The notes beneath the pieces were generated by a model. It was not told the DNA's origin, ran no database searches, and saw nothing but the letters and a program-made list of their open reading frames with translations. Shown piece by piece: positions 17,834 to 26,155 of a stretch of DNA of 64,000 nucleotides. Location: contig NZ_JAJSBI010000001.1 of assembly GCF_021261325.1 (NCBI RefSeq), forward strand, positions 620,001-684,000. The letters run 5' to 3'. The position numbers were made by a program, and so were the translations under genes. Positions within the stretch are counted from its first letter, which is position 1. Each line of letters opens with the position of its first letter. Source of the stretch: Streptomyces guryensis (GTDB lineage: Bacteria; Actinomycetota; Actinomycetes; Streptomycetales; Streptomycetaceae).

Positions 17834-19000
17834 ATGCGTCATTTCGGGCACATCGCCCCGGAGGTGCGGCAGCGCCTCTTCCATCAGGAGCCGTGCGAGT
17901 TCGGCACGGACTCCCCGGCCCGGGTGCTCTCCGCGGCCCTGGGCGCCACGCTCTACAGTCCGGCCACGAGACCGCGGCTCGCCGACGACGTCGTCAAGCA
18001 GGCCGGACTGGGTGTGGTCTCGATGGTGCTGTGCCTGGAGGACTCGATCGACGACGCGGACGTGGTGGCGGGGGAGGAGAACCTCGTCCGCCAGTTCGCC
18101 GAGCTGGACGGGCGGCACGCAGCCGAGCTCCCGCTGCTGTTCGTCCGGGTCCGTACGCCCGAGCAGATCCCCGATCTCGTTCAGCGGCTCGGGGCGAGCG
18201 TCCGGCTGCTGTCGGGGTTCGTGATGCCCAAGTTCACCGAGGAGCGCGGGATCCCCTTCCTGGAGGCCCTGGCGAGCGCCGAGGCCGCGAGCGGGCACCG
18301 GCTGTTCGCCATGCCGGTGCTGGAGTCGCCCGAGCTGCTCTACCGCGAGTCGCGGGTGGAGACCCTGGAGGGCATCGCCCGCGCCGTCGACAAGTACCGC
18401 GACCGCGTGCTCGCGCTGCGCCTGGGCGTGACCGACTTCTGCTCCTCGTACGGTCTGCGCCGGGCCCCCGACATGACGGCGTACGACGTCCATGTCGTCG
18501 CCTCCGTGATCTCCGACGTGGTGAACCTGCTGGGGCGGGCCGACGGCACCGGGTTCACGGTGACCGGGCCGGTGTGGGAGTACTTCCGGGTCCCGGAGCG
18601 CATGTTCAAGCCGATGCTGCGGACCAGCCCCTTCCTCGAAGGGCAGGCCGTCGAGCTGCGCGAGAAACTGATTGAGCACGCCATGGACGGGCTGCTGCGG
18701 GAGATCTCCCTGGACCAGGCCAACGGCCTGCTGGGCAAGACCTGCATCCACCCCTCCCACGTACTGCCCGTGCACGCGCTGTCCGTGGTCAGTCACGAAG
18801 AGTTCGGCGACGCCGCGGACATCCTGCGGCCCGAGCGGGGCGGCGGGGGTGTACTGAGGTCGGCGTACACCAACAAGATGAACGAGGTGAAGCCGCACCG
18901 CGCATGGGCCGAGCGGACCATGCTGCGGGCCGAGGTGTTCGGCGTCGCCCGCGAGGACGTCAGCTTCGTGGACCTGCTCGCCGCGGGCATTCCCGGCTGA
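17834..19000 (+). CDS. CitE/HpcH-type C-C lyase of the ter biosynthetic module
   Basis: 388 residues, TIM-barrel of the HpcH/HpaI aldolase-citrate lyase beta superfamily. Visible: MVLCLEDSIDDADV (metal/substrate acid pair after strand 2), LFVRVRTPEQI, FVMPKF (strand with catalytic Arg/Lys region), MPVLESPELLYRES and RLGVTDFCSSYGL. This clade is known mainly as a fixed neighbour of TerD genes, next to PRTase and HAD genes, and is thought to build a nucleoside-like compound. The ATG at 17834 is chosen for its GGGGGAG ribosome site. The PRTase gene starts 28 bp later. Confidence 0.88.
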   Translation: MRHFGHIAPEVRQRLFHQEPCEFGTDSPARVLSAALGATLYSPATRPRLADDVVKQAGLGVVSMVLCLEDSIDDADVVAGEENLVRQFAELDGRHAAELPLLFVRVRTPEQIPDLVQRLGASVRLLSGFVMPKFTEERGIPFLEALASAEAASGHRLFAMPVLESPELLYRESRVETLEGIARAVDKYRDRVLALRLGVTDFCSSYGLRRAPDMTAYDVHVVASVISDVVNLLGRADGTGFTVTGPVWEYFRVPERMFKPMLRTSPFLEGQAVELREKLIEHAMDGLLREISLDQANGLLGKTCIHPSHVLPVHALSVVSHEEFGDAADILRPERGGGGVLRSAYTNKMNEVKPHRAWAERTMLRAEVFGVAREDVSFVDLLAAGIPG

Positions 19001-19028
19001 GCCGCACTGTCTAGCCATCAAGGGGCAA

Positions 19029-21647
19029 GTGATCAACGCAGTGAACAACCCGGTCTGGTCCGGCACCTGGGTCGCCGAGCGGCTCGGTGTCGAACTCGTG
19101 GGCGACGACAAGCTGACCGGCCTGCTGGGACTGGCTCTGCGCCGCAATCCCAAGCGGGCGCATCTACTGGTCTCCAACGTGCTGGGCAAGCACGTGCCGC
19201 AGTCGCCGTCCGTGGTGTACGAGTACGGGTTCGCACTCGGCCGCCGGGTGCGGGAGCTCCTGGGTGACGAGGAGGCCGCCCGGGCGGTCGTGCTCGGCTA
19301 CGCGGAGACGGCGACGGGGCTCGGCCACTCGGTCGCCGACGGTGTGGGGCTCGCCCCGTACCTGCACTCCACGCGTCGTCCGGTCGCCTCCGTCGCCCCG
19401 GCAGGCGGCTTCGAGGAGTCGCACTCGCATGCCACGTCCCACCTGTTGCTGCCGGAGGATCCCGCGCTGCTGGTGGGGGACGGGCCGCTGGTGCTGGTCG
19501 ACGACGAGTTCTCCACGGGCAATACGGTGCTGAACACCATCCGGGACCTTCACGCGCGGTATCCGCGGCGGCGGTACGTCGTCGTGGCCCTGGTCGACAT
19601 GCGGTCGGCGGCGGATCTGGGGCGGCTGGAGGGTTTTGCGCGGGAGATCGGTGCGGCGGTCGACCTCGTCGCGGCCGCTTCCGGGACGGTGCGGTTGCCT
19701 CACGGCGTGTTGGAGAGGGGGCAGGAGCTGGTGGCGCGGTACGAGGCGGAGAGTGCCGCGGCGGGTGGTTCGTCGGCTGCGGGTTCGTCGTGGCCGGTCG
19801 CGCAGTTCCCCGAGCCCCCGAACAAGGGCGGTGCCGTTGAAGCCGACTTGGGCAGCACCCCCCCAGGGGCGCGGGGAACTGCGCGACCAGCCCCACACGA
19901 CCTGCACCCGGAAGACAATCGCACCCGGCAGACGCGACCCGAAAACGGCCACGTCACCCGCGTCGAACTGTTCTGGCCCCGCGGCCTCCCCGACGGGGGG
20001 CGTCACGGCTTCACGCCAAGCCACCGCACCCGCCTCGAAAACGCCCTGCCCGCGATGGCAGCCCGCCTCGCAGAGGCACTCCCCACCAACGCGCACCGCG
20101 TACTCGTCCTCGGCTTCGAGGAGCTGATGTACACCCCCCTCAGGCTCGCCCGCGAGCTGGAGCAGCTCGCCGACGCCGAGGTGCGGTACTCCACGACCAC
20201 CCGCTCACCCGTCCTCGCGGTCGACGACCCCGGTTACGCGATACGCAGCCGCATCGTCTTCCCCGCCCACGACGACCCGGCCGACGGCCCCGGTCAGCGC
20301 TACGCCTACAACGTCGCCGGCGGCGGCTTCGACGCGGTGGTCGCCGTGGTCGACTCGGCCGCCGACACCCCCGAACTGCACGCACCGGACGGCCTGTTGG
20401 CCCAGCTGGCCGCCCATGCCCCGCATGTTCTGCTGGCGGTCGTGCCCTCCTACGTGCCAGAGCCCCTGTACGTTCCCGAAAGGCCCGCCATGCTGCCCGA
20501 GCCCCTCCGCGGCCCCGCCTTCTCCTCGTATCCGCCCGAGGAGGTCGGCTGGCTGCTGCAGGACCTCTCGGACGTGACGCTGGAGGCGCCGACCGAGGAG
20601 CGGGAGGAGGCCATCCAGAGCGGCGGCGCGCACTACGCGGAGTCGCTGCCGGTGGAGTACCAGCCGAGCGAGCAGTACCAGGAGCTGTTCCACGCGGCGC
20701 TCGGTGAGTCCGCGGCGCGTCTCGCCCTGGCGGTCGGCGCGGTGACGGAGATCGTGCTGGCCGAGCGGTCGCCGCGGCCGGTGCTGGTGTCGCTGGCCCG
20801 CGCGGGCACTCCGGTCGGCGTGCTCATGCGCCGCTGGGCGCAGTACCGGCACGGCCTCGACCTGCCGCACTACGCCGTCTCGATCGTCCGCGGCCGCGGC
20901 ATCGACGCCAACGCGCTGCGCTGGCTGGCCGCCCACCACGACCCTTCCGACGTCGTCTTCGTGGACGGCTGGACCGGCAAGGGCGCCATCACCCGCGAAC
21001 TCGCCGACGCCATCAAGGAGTTCGAGGCGTCCGACGGCATCACCGGCTTCGACCCGGAGATCGCGGTGCTGGCCGACCCGGGCTCCTGCGTGCGGACGTA
21101 CGGCACCCGGGAGGACTTCCTCATACCCTCGGCCTGCCTCAACTCGACCGTCTCGGGCCTGATCTCACGGACCGTGCTGCGCGCGGACCTGGTCGGCCCG
21201 CACGACTTCCACGGCGCCAAGTTCTACCGCGAACTCGCCGGCACGGATGTCTCGGTGGACTTCCTGGACGCCGTCGCCGCCCGCTTCCCGGAGGTCGCGG
21301 ACGCCGTCACCACACAGGTCAAGGAGCTGCTGTCCGGCGACCGCGAGCCGACCTGGGAGGGCTGGGCGGCCGTAGAGCGCATCAGCGAGGAGTACGGCAT
21401 CCACGACGTGAACCTGGTCAAGCCCGGCGTCGGCGAGACCACGCGCGTGCTGCTGCGCCGGGTGCCGTGGAAGATCCTGGCGCGGGCCGGAGCGGGCGCC
21501 GACCTGGACCACGTACGACTGCTCGCCGAGCAGAGAGGAGTACCGGTGGAAGAGGTGGCCGAACTGCCGTACACCTGTGTGGGATTGATCCACCCCAAGT
21601 ACACGCGGGGCGCCACGGGCGCCGACGGCAAGGCGGTGGCGCTCTGA
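19029..21647 (+). CDS. Multidomain PRTase-TRSP-PRTase-PELOTA protein of the ter module
   Basis: 872 residues. Residues 1-240 are a phosphoribosyltransferase domain with the PRPP loop LVLVDDEFSTGNT (154-166). Residues about 250-297 are encoded by an inverted repeat and look like unstructured linker. Residues about 300-480 are TRSP-like (HRVLVLGFEELMYTPLRLA, YAYNVAGGGFDAVVAVVD). Residues about 550-760 form a second PRTase-like domain (LVSLARAGTPVGVLMRR, DVVFVDGWTGKGAIT). Residues about 785-870 resemble a PELOTA RNA-binding domain (RVLLRRVPWKILARAG, ELPYTCVGLIHPKYT). In other genomes these domains are often on separate proteins of the ter-linked biosynthetic operon. GTG start at 19029 after AGGGGC; the stop overlaps the HAD gene (TGATG). 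Confidence 0.88.
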   Translation: MINAVNNPVWSGTWVAERLGVELVGDDKLTGLLGLALRRNPKRAHLLVSNVLGKHVPQSPSVVYEYGFALGRRVRELLGDEEAARAVVLGYAETATGLGHSVADGVGLAPYLHSTRRPVASVAPAGGFEESHSHATSHLLLPEDPALLVGDGPLVLVDDEFSTGNTVLNTIRDLHARYPRRRYVVVALVDMRSAADLGRLEGFAREIGAAVDLVAAASGTVRLPHGVLERGQELVARYEAESAAAGGSSAAGSSWPVAQFPEPPNKGGAVEADLGSTPPGARGTARPAPHDLHPEDNRTRQTRPENGHVTRVELFWPRGLPDGGRHGFTPSHRTRLENALPAMAARLAEALPTNAHRVLVLGFEELMYTPLRLARELEQLADAEVRYSTTTRSPVLAVDDPGYAIRSRIVFPAHDDPADGPGQRYAYNVAGGGFDAVVAVVDSAADTPELHAPDGLLAQLAAHAPHVLLAVVPSYVPEPLYVPERPAMLPEPLRGPAFSSYPPEEVGWLLQDLSDVTLEAPTEEREEAIQSGGAHYAESLPVEYQPSEQYQELFHAALGESAARLALAVGAVTEIVLAERSPRPVLVSLARAGTPVGVLMRRWAQYRHGLDLPHYAVSIVRGRGIDANALRWLAAHHDPSDVVFVDGWTGKGAITRELADAIKEFEASDGITGFDPEIAVLADPGSCVRTYGTREDFLIPSACLNSTVSGLISRTVLRADLVGPHDFHGAKFYRELAGTDVSVDFLDAVAARFPEVADAVTTQVKELLSGDREPTWEGWAAVERISEEYGIHDVNLVKPGVGETTRVLLRRVPWKILARAGAGADLDHVRLLAEQRGVPVEEVAELPYTCVGLIHPKYTRGATGADGKAVAL
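19778..19918. repeat. Inverted repeat (family B) inside the PRTase coding sequence
   Basis: Perfect 17-bp arms GGTCGCGCAGTTCCCCG (19796-19812) and CGGGGAACTGCGCGACC (19872-19888) with a 59-bp loop; flanking blocks (CTGCGGGTTCGTCGTG and CACACGACCTGCACCCG) extend the dyad imperfectly. Open in the PRTase frame throughout. The same blocks recur outside genes at 16780-16840. Confidence 0.88.
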
Positions 21648-22465
21648 TGCCGGTGCTGGTGGCGAGCGACCTCGACCGTACGCTCATCTACTCCTCCGCG
21701 GCCCTCGCGCTGACCATGCCGGACGCACGGGCGCCCCGGCTGCTCTGTGTCGAGGTGCACGAGAGCAGACCGCTCTCCTTCATGACGGAAACCGCGGCCG
21801 GCCTGCTGACCGACCTGGGCGACGCGGCGGTCTTCGTACCGACGACGACCCGGACACGCAAGCAGTACCAGCGCATCAACCTGCCGGGCCCCGCGCCGAA
21901 GTACGCGATCTGCGCCAACGGCGGCCATCTGATGGTGGACGGCGTCTCCGACCTCGACTGGCACGCGCAGGTGACGGCACTGCTGGCCGAGCAGTGCGCT
22001 CCGCTGGACGAGGTGCGGGAGCATCTGCTGGCCACGGCGGACCCGGAGTGGGTGCGCAAGCACCGGGTCGCCGAGGACCTCTTCGCCTATCTCGTCGTCG
22101 AGCGGGAGCTGCTGCCCGAGGAGTGGGTCAAGGAGCTCGCGGTGTGGGCGGAGAACCGCGGCTGGACGGTGTCGCTGCAGGGCCGCAAGATCTACGCCGT
22201 CCCGAAGCCGCTGACCAAGAGCGCCGCGATGCACGAGGTCGCCCGGCGCACGGGCGCGGATCTGACGCTGGCCGCGGGCGACTCGCTCCTGGACGCCGAC
22301 CTCCTGCTCGCCGCCGACCGCAGCTGGCGCCCGGGCCACGGCGAGTTGGCCGACGCCGAGTGGACGGCACCGACGATCACGGCGCTCCCGGAGCGGGGCG
22401 TGCTGGCAGGCGAGCGAATCCTCCGGGAGTTCCTGAAGGCGACGCGAGCAGGAGCGCCGCTCTAG
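21647..22465 (+). CDS. HAD-superfamily hydrolase of the ter module
   Basis: 272 residues. HAD motif I is LVASDLDRTLIYS (nucleophile Asp10), motif II is in VFVPTTTRTRKQY, and motif III/IV is the late KSAAMHEVARR Lys plus TLAAGDSLLDADLLLAADR. The long cap between them (about 60-190) suits small phosphorylated substrates. It is the third gene of the CitE-PRTase-HAD operon, coupled by a TGATG overlap. The likely role is dephosphorylation of the ribosylated intermediate; this is inference from context. Confidence 0.88.
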   Translation: MPVLVASDLDRTLIYSSAALALTMPDARAPRLLCVEVHESRPLSFMTETAAGLLTDLGDAAVFVPTTTRTRKQYQRINLPGPAPKYAICANGGHLMVDGVSDLDWHAQVTALLAEQCAPLDEVREHLLATADPEWVRKHRVAEDLFAYLVVERELLPEEWVKELAVWAENRGWTVSLQGRKIYAVPKPLTKSAAMHEVARRTGADLTLAAGDSLLDADLLLAADRSWRPGHGELADAEWTAPTITALPERGVLAGERILREFLKATRAGAPL

Positions 22466-22466
22466 A

Positions 22467-22531
22467 GGCGCGGGGCTGTATCAGTTTGCGGCTCCGCCGC
22501 GTGGGCGCGAACAACCCCCATGCACCCGCGG
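22467..22531 (+). repeat. Dispersed repeat family A, copy 2
   Basis: GGCGCGGGGCTGTATCAGTT, GCGGCTCCGCCGC dyad, GGGCGCGAACAACC, CACCCGCGG. Same block order as 2995-3058. It lies between the HAD gene and the convergent FmdB gene. Confidence 0.78.
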
Positions 22532-22551
22532 ACAACCACGCACCGGCCCAC

Positions 22552-22773
22552 CTAGCCGCAACACCCTCCACCACAACACCCGCCCCCGCCGCCACCGCCC
22601 CGCGGTGCCGCGGCAGGGGCGGACGCGGTCCCGCCCACCGCCACCGTCGACAAGAGCTTCACCGTGTCCCCATGCCCGGCAGGGCACATCGCCGGATCGG
22701 AGGACTGAGCCATCGGCCGGCTCAGCTCAAACGTGTCGCCGCAAGTCCTGCAGCGGTACTCATAACGAGGCAT
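22552..22773 (-). CDS. FmdB-family zinc ribbon protein
   Basis: 73 residues. The N-terminal zinc ribbon is YEYRCRTCGDTFELSRPM followed by a second metal pair CPAGH, the FmdB/CxxC_CxxC_SSSS pattern with the second CxxC replaced by Cys-x3-His. The C-terminal third is Gly/Ala-rich and ends in clustered Cys (GGCCGGGCCG), which could bind extra metal. Such proteins are proposed as small regulators, but no function is proven. Confidence 0.9.
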   Translation of the reverse strand: MPRYEYRCRTCGDTFELSRPMAQSSDPAMCPAGHGDTVKLLSTVAVGGTASAPAAAPRGGGGGGGCCGGGCCG

Positions 22774-23020
22774 GCGACCAGGTTAGCGGCGGTGCGGAGC
22801 AACGAGTGTGACCCAAGTCATGGGGCCGGTTTCCGGGCGTGACCGGGACAGCGCCACGACATGGCCGGCCGGCTGCACAGCCACGCCGCCCGGCAAGCGG
22901 CAGGCGATGCCGCTGAAGGGCATAACCCGGTGTCACAGCGGCGCCGCCCGCCGACGCCAGCCGGCTGCCCGTCGTACGGCGGCGGGGCGAGCTGGTGCAT
23001 ACCCGCGCTCCGGCGGCGGC
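22774..23020. other. Spacer without visible gene
   Basis: 247 bp between the FmdB gene (minus) and the end of a coiled-coil gene (minus). No ORF with family resemblance, no clear hairpin. The FmdB promoter must lie in the first part. Confidence 0.5.
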
Positions 23021-24415
23021 TCAATGGCCGCCCCCGCGCTCCTCCCGGATCTGCGAGACCACCCGGGCCACCGTCTCGCGCACCGCCTCCGTCTCCGTGA
23101 GGAAGTGCCAGTAGTCGGGGTTGCGGCCCTCCAGGGAGGCGATCGCGCGCTCCAGCCGGGCCACCGAGTCGTCCAGCGGGCGGGCGTGACGCGGATCCGG
23201 CGTCGTCCGGCCCGTCATCGCCAGCCGCTGGGCGTCCCGGATCGCGAACCGCGTGCGGTCGATCTCCTGCTGAGGGTCCTTCTGCACGGCGTTCAGCCGC
23301 TGCAGCCGGTCCCGGGCCGCCGAGACGGACTCATCCGTCGTGTTCAGCAGCGCCCGGACCGTCGACAGCAGCGAGGTCGCGTCCGGCCAGCGCTGGGCAT
23401 CCCGCGCGGCCTGCGCCTCCTTCAGCTTCAGCTCGGCCTGGCGCACGTTCTCAGCGGCCTGCTCCGGTACGTGCTGCAGGTCCTGCCAGCAGGCCGCCAC
23501 GAACCGCCGCCGCAGCTCGCTCAGTACCGGATCGACCTGCCCGGCACGGGTAGTGAGCGCCTGCGCGCGCGTGCGCAGCGACACGAGGCGGTGGTCGATC
23601 TCGGCCGCCTTCTCGGGCAGCCGCCCGGCCTCCACCCGGATCGCCTCGGCCTCCCGTGCCACCCGCTCGGCCCGCTCCAGGGTCTGCGGCACCCCGTGCT
23701 GCCCCGCACCCTGGTTGAGCTTGGTCAGCTCGGGACCGAGGGCGGCGAGCCGGGCGGCGAGATCGTCCGCCCTGAGCTTCGTCTCCCGGACGGCATCCAG
23801 CGCGTTCGAAGCGGCGAGCAGCCCCTGCCTCGCCCGCTCCACCGCCGGGGCCAGCCGGGCCAGTTGGGTCTCCGCCTTGCCGAGCAGCGGCCCGAGGCTG
23901 TCACCGAAACGATCCAGCTCCCGCTTGACGTTCGCCAGATCGTCCTTGGCCTTGGTCAGCTCGGTACGCGCGTGGGCCGCGGCCGACGCCTCCAGATCGT
24001 CCCGGTCGAGGTCGTGCGCGTCGACGGCCTCGATATAGCGATGGCTGGCCTCGTCGATCCGCCGCCCCAGCGCCTCGAAGTCGGACACGGCCCGCCGGGC
24101 GGCAGGAGTGCCGTCGACGGCCGTGATCGTCTCGATCGAGATCCGCAGATCGCGCTGCGCCGTGTCCAGCTCGTAGAACGCGGCGGCCGCGGCGTCCTTC
24201 GCGGCCTGCGCCTCGGCCCGCTGGCTCTCGGCCCGCCCGCCGAACCAGCGCCGGGTGCCCCCGCCCGCGAACGCGGCGGGCAGCGCGAGAGCGGCGACGA
24301 GGGGCAGGGCGACGAGGGTGAAGACATCCCTCATCGCCTGACGGTGTGCACCCGGCACCGACGGCGAGTACGGCTTCGAAGGTGTCGCCGTCACATCCCT
24401 CTCCCGTGCTGTCAT
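23021..24415 (-). CDS. Membrane-anchored coiled-coil protein
   Basis: 464 residues. A Ser/Pro-containing cytoplasmic N-terminus of about 28 residues precedes a single hydrophobic segment (VFTLVALPLVAALALPAAFAGG, about 30-51). The rest is almost entirely helical, rich in Ala, Arg, Glu and Leu, with heptad-like stretches (about 75-440) and a final short globular motif NPDYWHFLTETEAVRETVARV. It resembles streptomycete proteins annotated only as hypothetical. A role as a structural or scaffold protein at the membrane is an inference. The start is the ATG at 24415 with AGGACGG upstream. Confidence 0.75.
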   Translation of the reverse strand: MTARERDVTATPSKPYSPSVPGAHRQAMRDVFTLVALPLVAALALPAAFAGGGTRRWFGGRAESQRAEAQAAKDAAAAAFYELDTAQRDLRISIETITAVDGTPAARRAVSDFEALGRRIDEASHRYIEAVDAHDLDRDDLEASAAAHARTELTKAKDDLANVKRELDRFGDSLGPLLGKAETQLARLAPAVERARQGLLAASNALDAVRETKLRADDLAARLAALGPELTKLNQGAGQHGVPQTLERAERVAREAEAIRVEAGRLPEKAAEIDHRLVSLRTRAQALTTRAGQVDPVLSELRRRFVAACWQDLQHVPEQAAENVRQAELKLKEAQAARDAQRWPDATSLLSTVRALLNTTDESVSAARDRLQRLNAVQKDPQQEIDRTRFAIRDAQRLAMTGRTTPDPRHARPLDDSVARLERAIASLEGRNPDYWHFLTETEAVRETVARVVSQIREERGGGH

Positions 24416-24475
24416 CCGTCCTGGCCGGTGCCTCGTTTCATTCTCCCACCGGTTAAGGACGAACACACGGGCCGG

Positions 24476-25258
24476 TTAGTTCGCGGTCCCGACGGTGACT
24501 TTGCCGTCACCGCTGCGCGCGGACACCACATGCGAGCTGGAGTCCGACCGGGGCACGGACACATGCACCGAGCCGTCCCCGGTCGTGGCGGTCACCCGGT
24601 ACGTCGCCTTGGGCAGCGCGATGGTGACCGAGCCGTCGTCACTGCGGGAGTCCACCAGGTCCGGCACGGCACCGAGTTCGAGATCCACGGAACCGTCACC
24701 CGACTCGGCGCGCACCCGCCGCGAGGAGACGGCGGCCCGCACGGACCCGTCGCCGGTGTGCAGCTCCAGCGGCCCGCTGGAGTCCGTGACATGCACCGAC
24801 CCGTCCCTCGTACGAATACTCAGCGCGTCCTTGAACCCCCGCGCCCGCACGCTCCCGTCCCCGTCCTCGACCTTCACGGTGACCCCGCGCGGCACCTCGA
24901 TCCGGTGCTTGGCCGAGCAGTCGGCGACGACACCGAAGCACTTCATCCGCAGCGTCAGCCGGTCGTCCGCCATCGTCCAGCTCACCTTCGGGCCCTTCCC
25001 GATGGCGACACGTCCCTGGAACCACCGCGTGACCTCGACCTTCCCCGCCGGATTCCCGTCCACGGCGACGATCTCCAGCGCCGAGTCGTCGGAGTCGACG
25101 GTGAGCGTGTGCCCCGTCAACGCGAACGACCGGTGATCGGGATCCTTGTCGTCCCCCGCGGAAGCCCCGCAGCCGGCGACACCCCCGACGAGAACCACGA
25201 CGACCCCGACGGCGAGGACGGCGCGTGCGACGATGGGACGGGTACGGACGCGGGCCAT
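24476..25258 (-). CDS. Lipoprotein with DUF4097-like beta-helix
   Basis: 260 residues. The signal is lipoprotein type: basic ARVRTRP, then VLAVGVVVVLVGG and the lipobox VAGC (about Cys30). The mature protein is a repetitive beta structure: DGSV or DGKV recurs at least eight times at intervals of about 18-20 residues, the pattern of DUF4097/adhesin-like right-handed beta-helices. Exported and membrane-anchored, function unknown. The ATG at 25258 has GGGGGAG upstream, which rules out the longer frame. Confidence 0.85.
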   Translation of the reverse strand: MARVRTRPIVARAVLAVGVVVVLVGGVAGCGASAGDDKDPDHRSFALTGHTLTVDSDDSALEIVAVDGNPAGKVEVTRWFQGRVAIGKGPKVSWTMADDRLTLRMKCFGVVADCSAKHRIEVPRGVTVKVEDGDGSVRARGFKDALSIRTRDGSVHVTDSSGPLELHTGDGSVRAAVSSRRVRAESGDGSVDLELGAVPDLVDSRSDDGSVTIALPKATYRVTATTGDGSVHVSVPRSDSSSHVVSARSGDGKVTVGTAN

Positions 25259-25431
25259 GACGATCTCCCCCTGGACGGATGATGAAGGTGCTTCGACCGT
25301 ACGGAGCGGGAGGCCACGGGGGGATCCGGGCCGCTCCCGGATGCAGGGTGGGGCTAACCCCCGCACGGGCCGGCCACGGATACGGGTTTGCGGGGCACTG
25401 CCTCGGGCAAGGTAGGCTGTCGACTCGTCTC

Positions 25432-25503
<72 letters not shown>

Positions 25504-25509
25504 CACAGG

Positions 25510-25545
25510 AAGAAGACCCCGGCCGATCATGGCCGGGGTCTTCTT
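25510..25545 (+). terminator. tRNA-Val terminator
   Basis: Perfect 15-bp stem AAGAAGACCCCGGCC (25510-25524) / GGCCGGGGTCTTCTT (25531-25545) with GATCAT loop; the A/T-rich outer stem supplies the U tract. Confidence 0.92.
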
Positions 25546-25571
25546 GTGCCGGGTGGTTCCATGCCTTCGTT

Positions 25572-25898
25572 TCATGCCTCGTGTGCGTGCTTCAGGCTGG
25601 TGCGGGCGGCCACTCGGTCTCCGGTTGTGATCTCCGCCCAGAAGCGGTGGGTGCTGACGAACACGGCGAGTTCGTGCTCGCGTTGACGGAGCTTCTCCAC
25701 CTCGGCCTGTTCGTCGGCCGTCCAGCCCGGGGAGGCGGGGCGCTCCACCTTGCGCCAGCCGCCCGTGTCGCTGAAGCCGTCCAGCGGCTGGACCGACCAG
25801 GGCAGCCGCTTGAGCAGGGCCGACAGCTCCGCCCGGACCTGATGCAGCTCCTCCTGACCGGCGAGGAGGTCACTCGGAAAGTCGTAGGTCGTAGCCAC
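25572..25898 (-). CDS. Conserved hypothetical protein, 108 residues
   Basis: A small charged helical protein. The N-terminal half contains FPSDLLAGQEELHQVRAELSALL then LPWSVQPLDGF, and the C-terminal half a coiled-coil-like helix (DEQAEVEKLRQREHELAVFV) with HRFWAEI. GTG start at 25898. Coding is supported by codon usage and by the pattern seen in streptomycete hypothetical proteins. Function unknown. Confidence 0.75.
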   Translation of the reverse strand: MATTYDFPSDLLAGQEELHQVRAELSALLKRLPWSVQPLDGFSDTGGWRKVERPASPGWTADEQAEVEKLRQREHELAVFVSTHRFWAEITTGDRVAARTSLKHAHEA

Positions 25899-26155
25899 GA
25901 TGCAATGCTACGCCTGTTCGAATTTGGGATGCGAGTTCCTTCCCGGGGTTCATGCGGACGGGTGGTGCCGGGCACATACCATCGCGGGGTGAACGCCTGA
26001 TAGCACGTCGTTCTGCCGCCGCTCTGCGCCTGACCGGGCGCGGACACTGATGGTTTGATTCCCGGCCCCGGCGCCCGCAGGGCGGTCAGGGGCTTGTGTC
26101 GTGCGCCCGTTTCGGATCGATTCCCAGACGCATTCGACGACGGAGGATCACGGCT
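25899..26155. other. Intergenic, divergent promoters presumed
   Basis: 257 bp between the minus-strand hypothetical and the plus-strand DMT transporter. No gene seen. GGAGG at 26142-26146 is the ribosome site for the GTG at 26156. Confidence 0.5.

Noticed and set aside
22808..25282. An 824-codon plus-strand open frame
   Set aside because: Runs antisense to the coiled-coil and lipoprotein genes; composition is that of a shadow frame.
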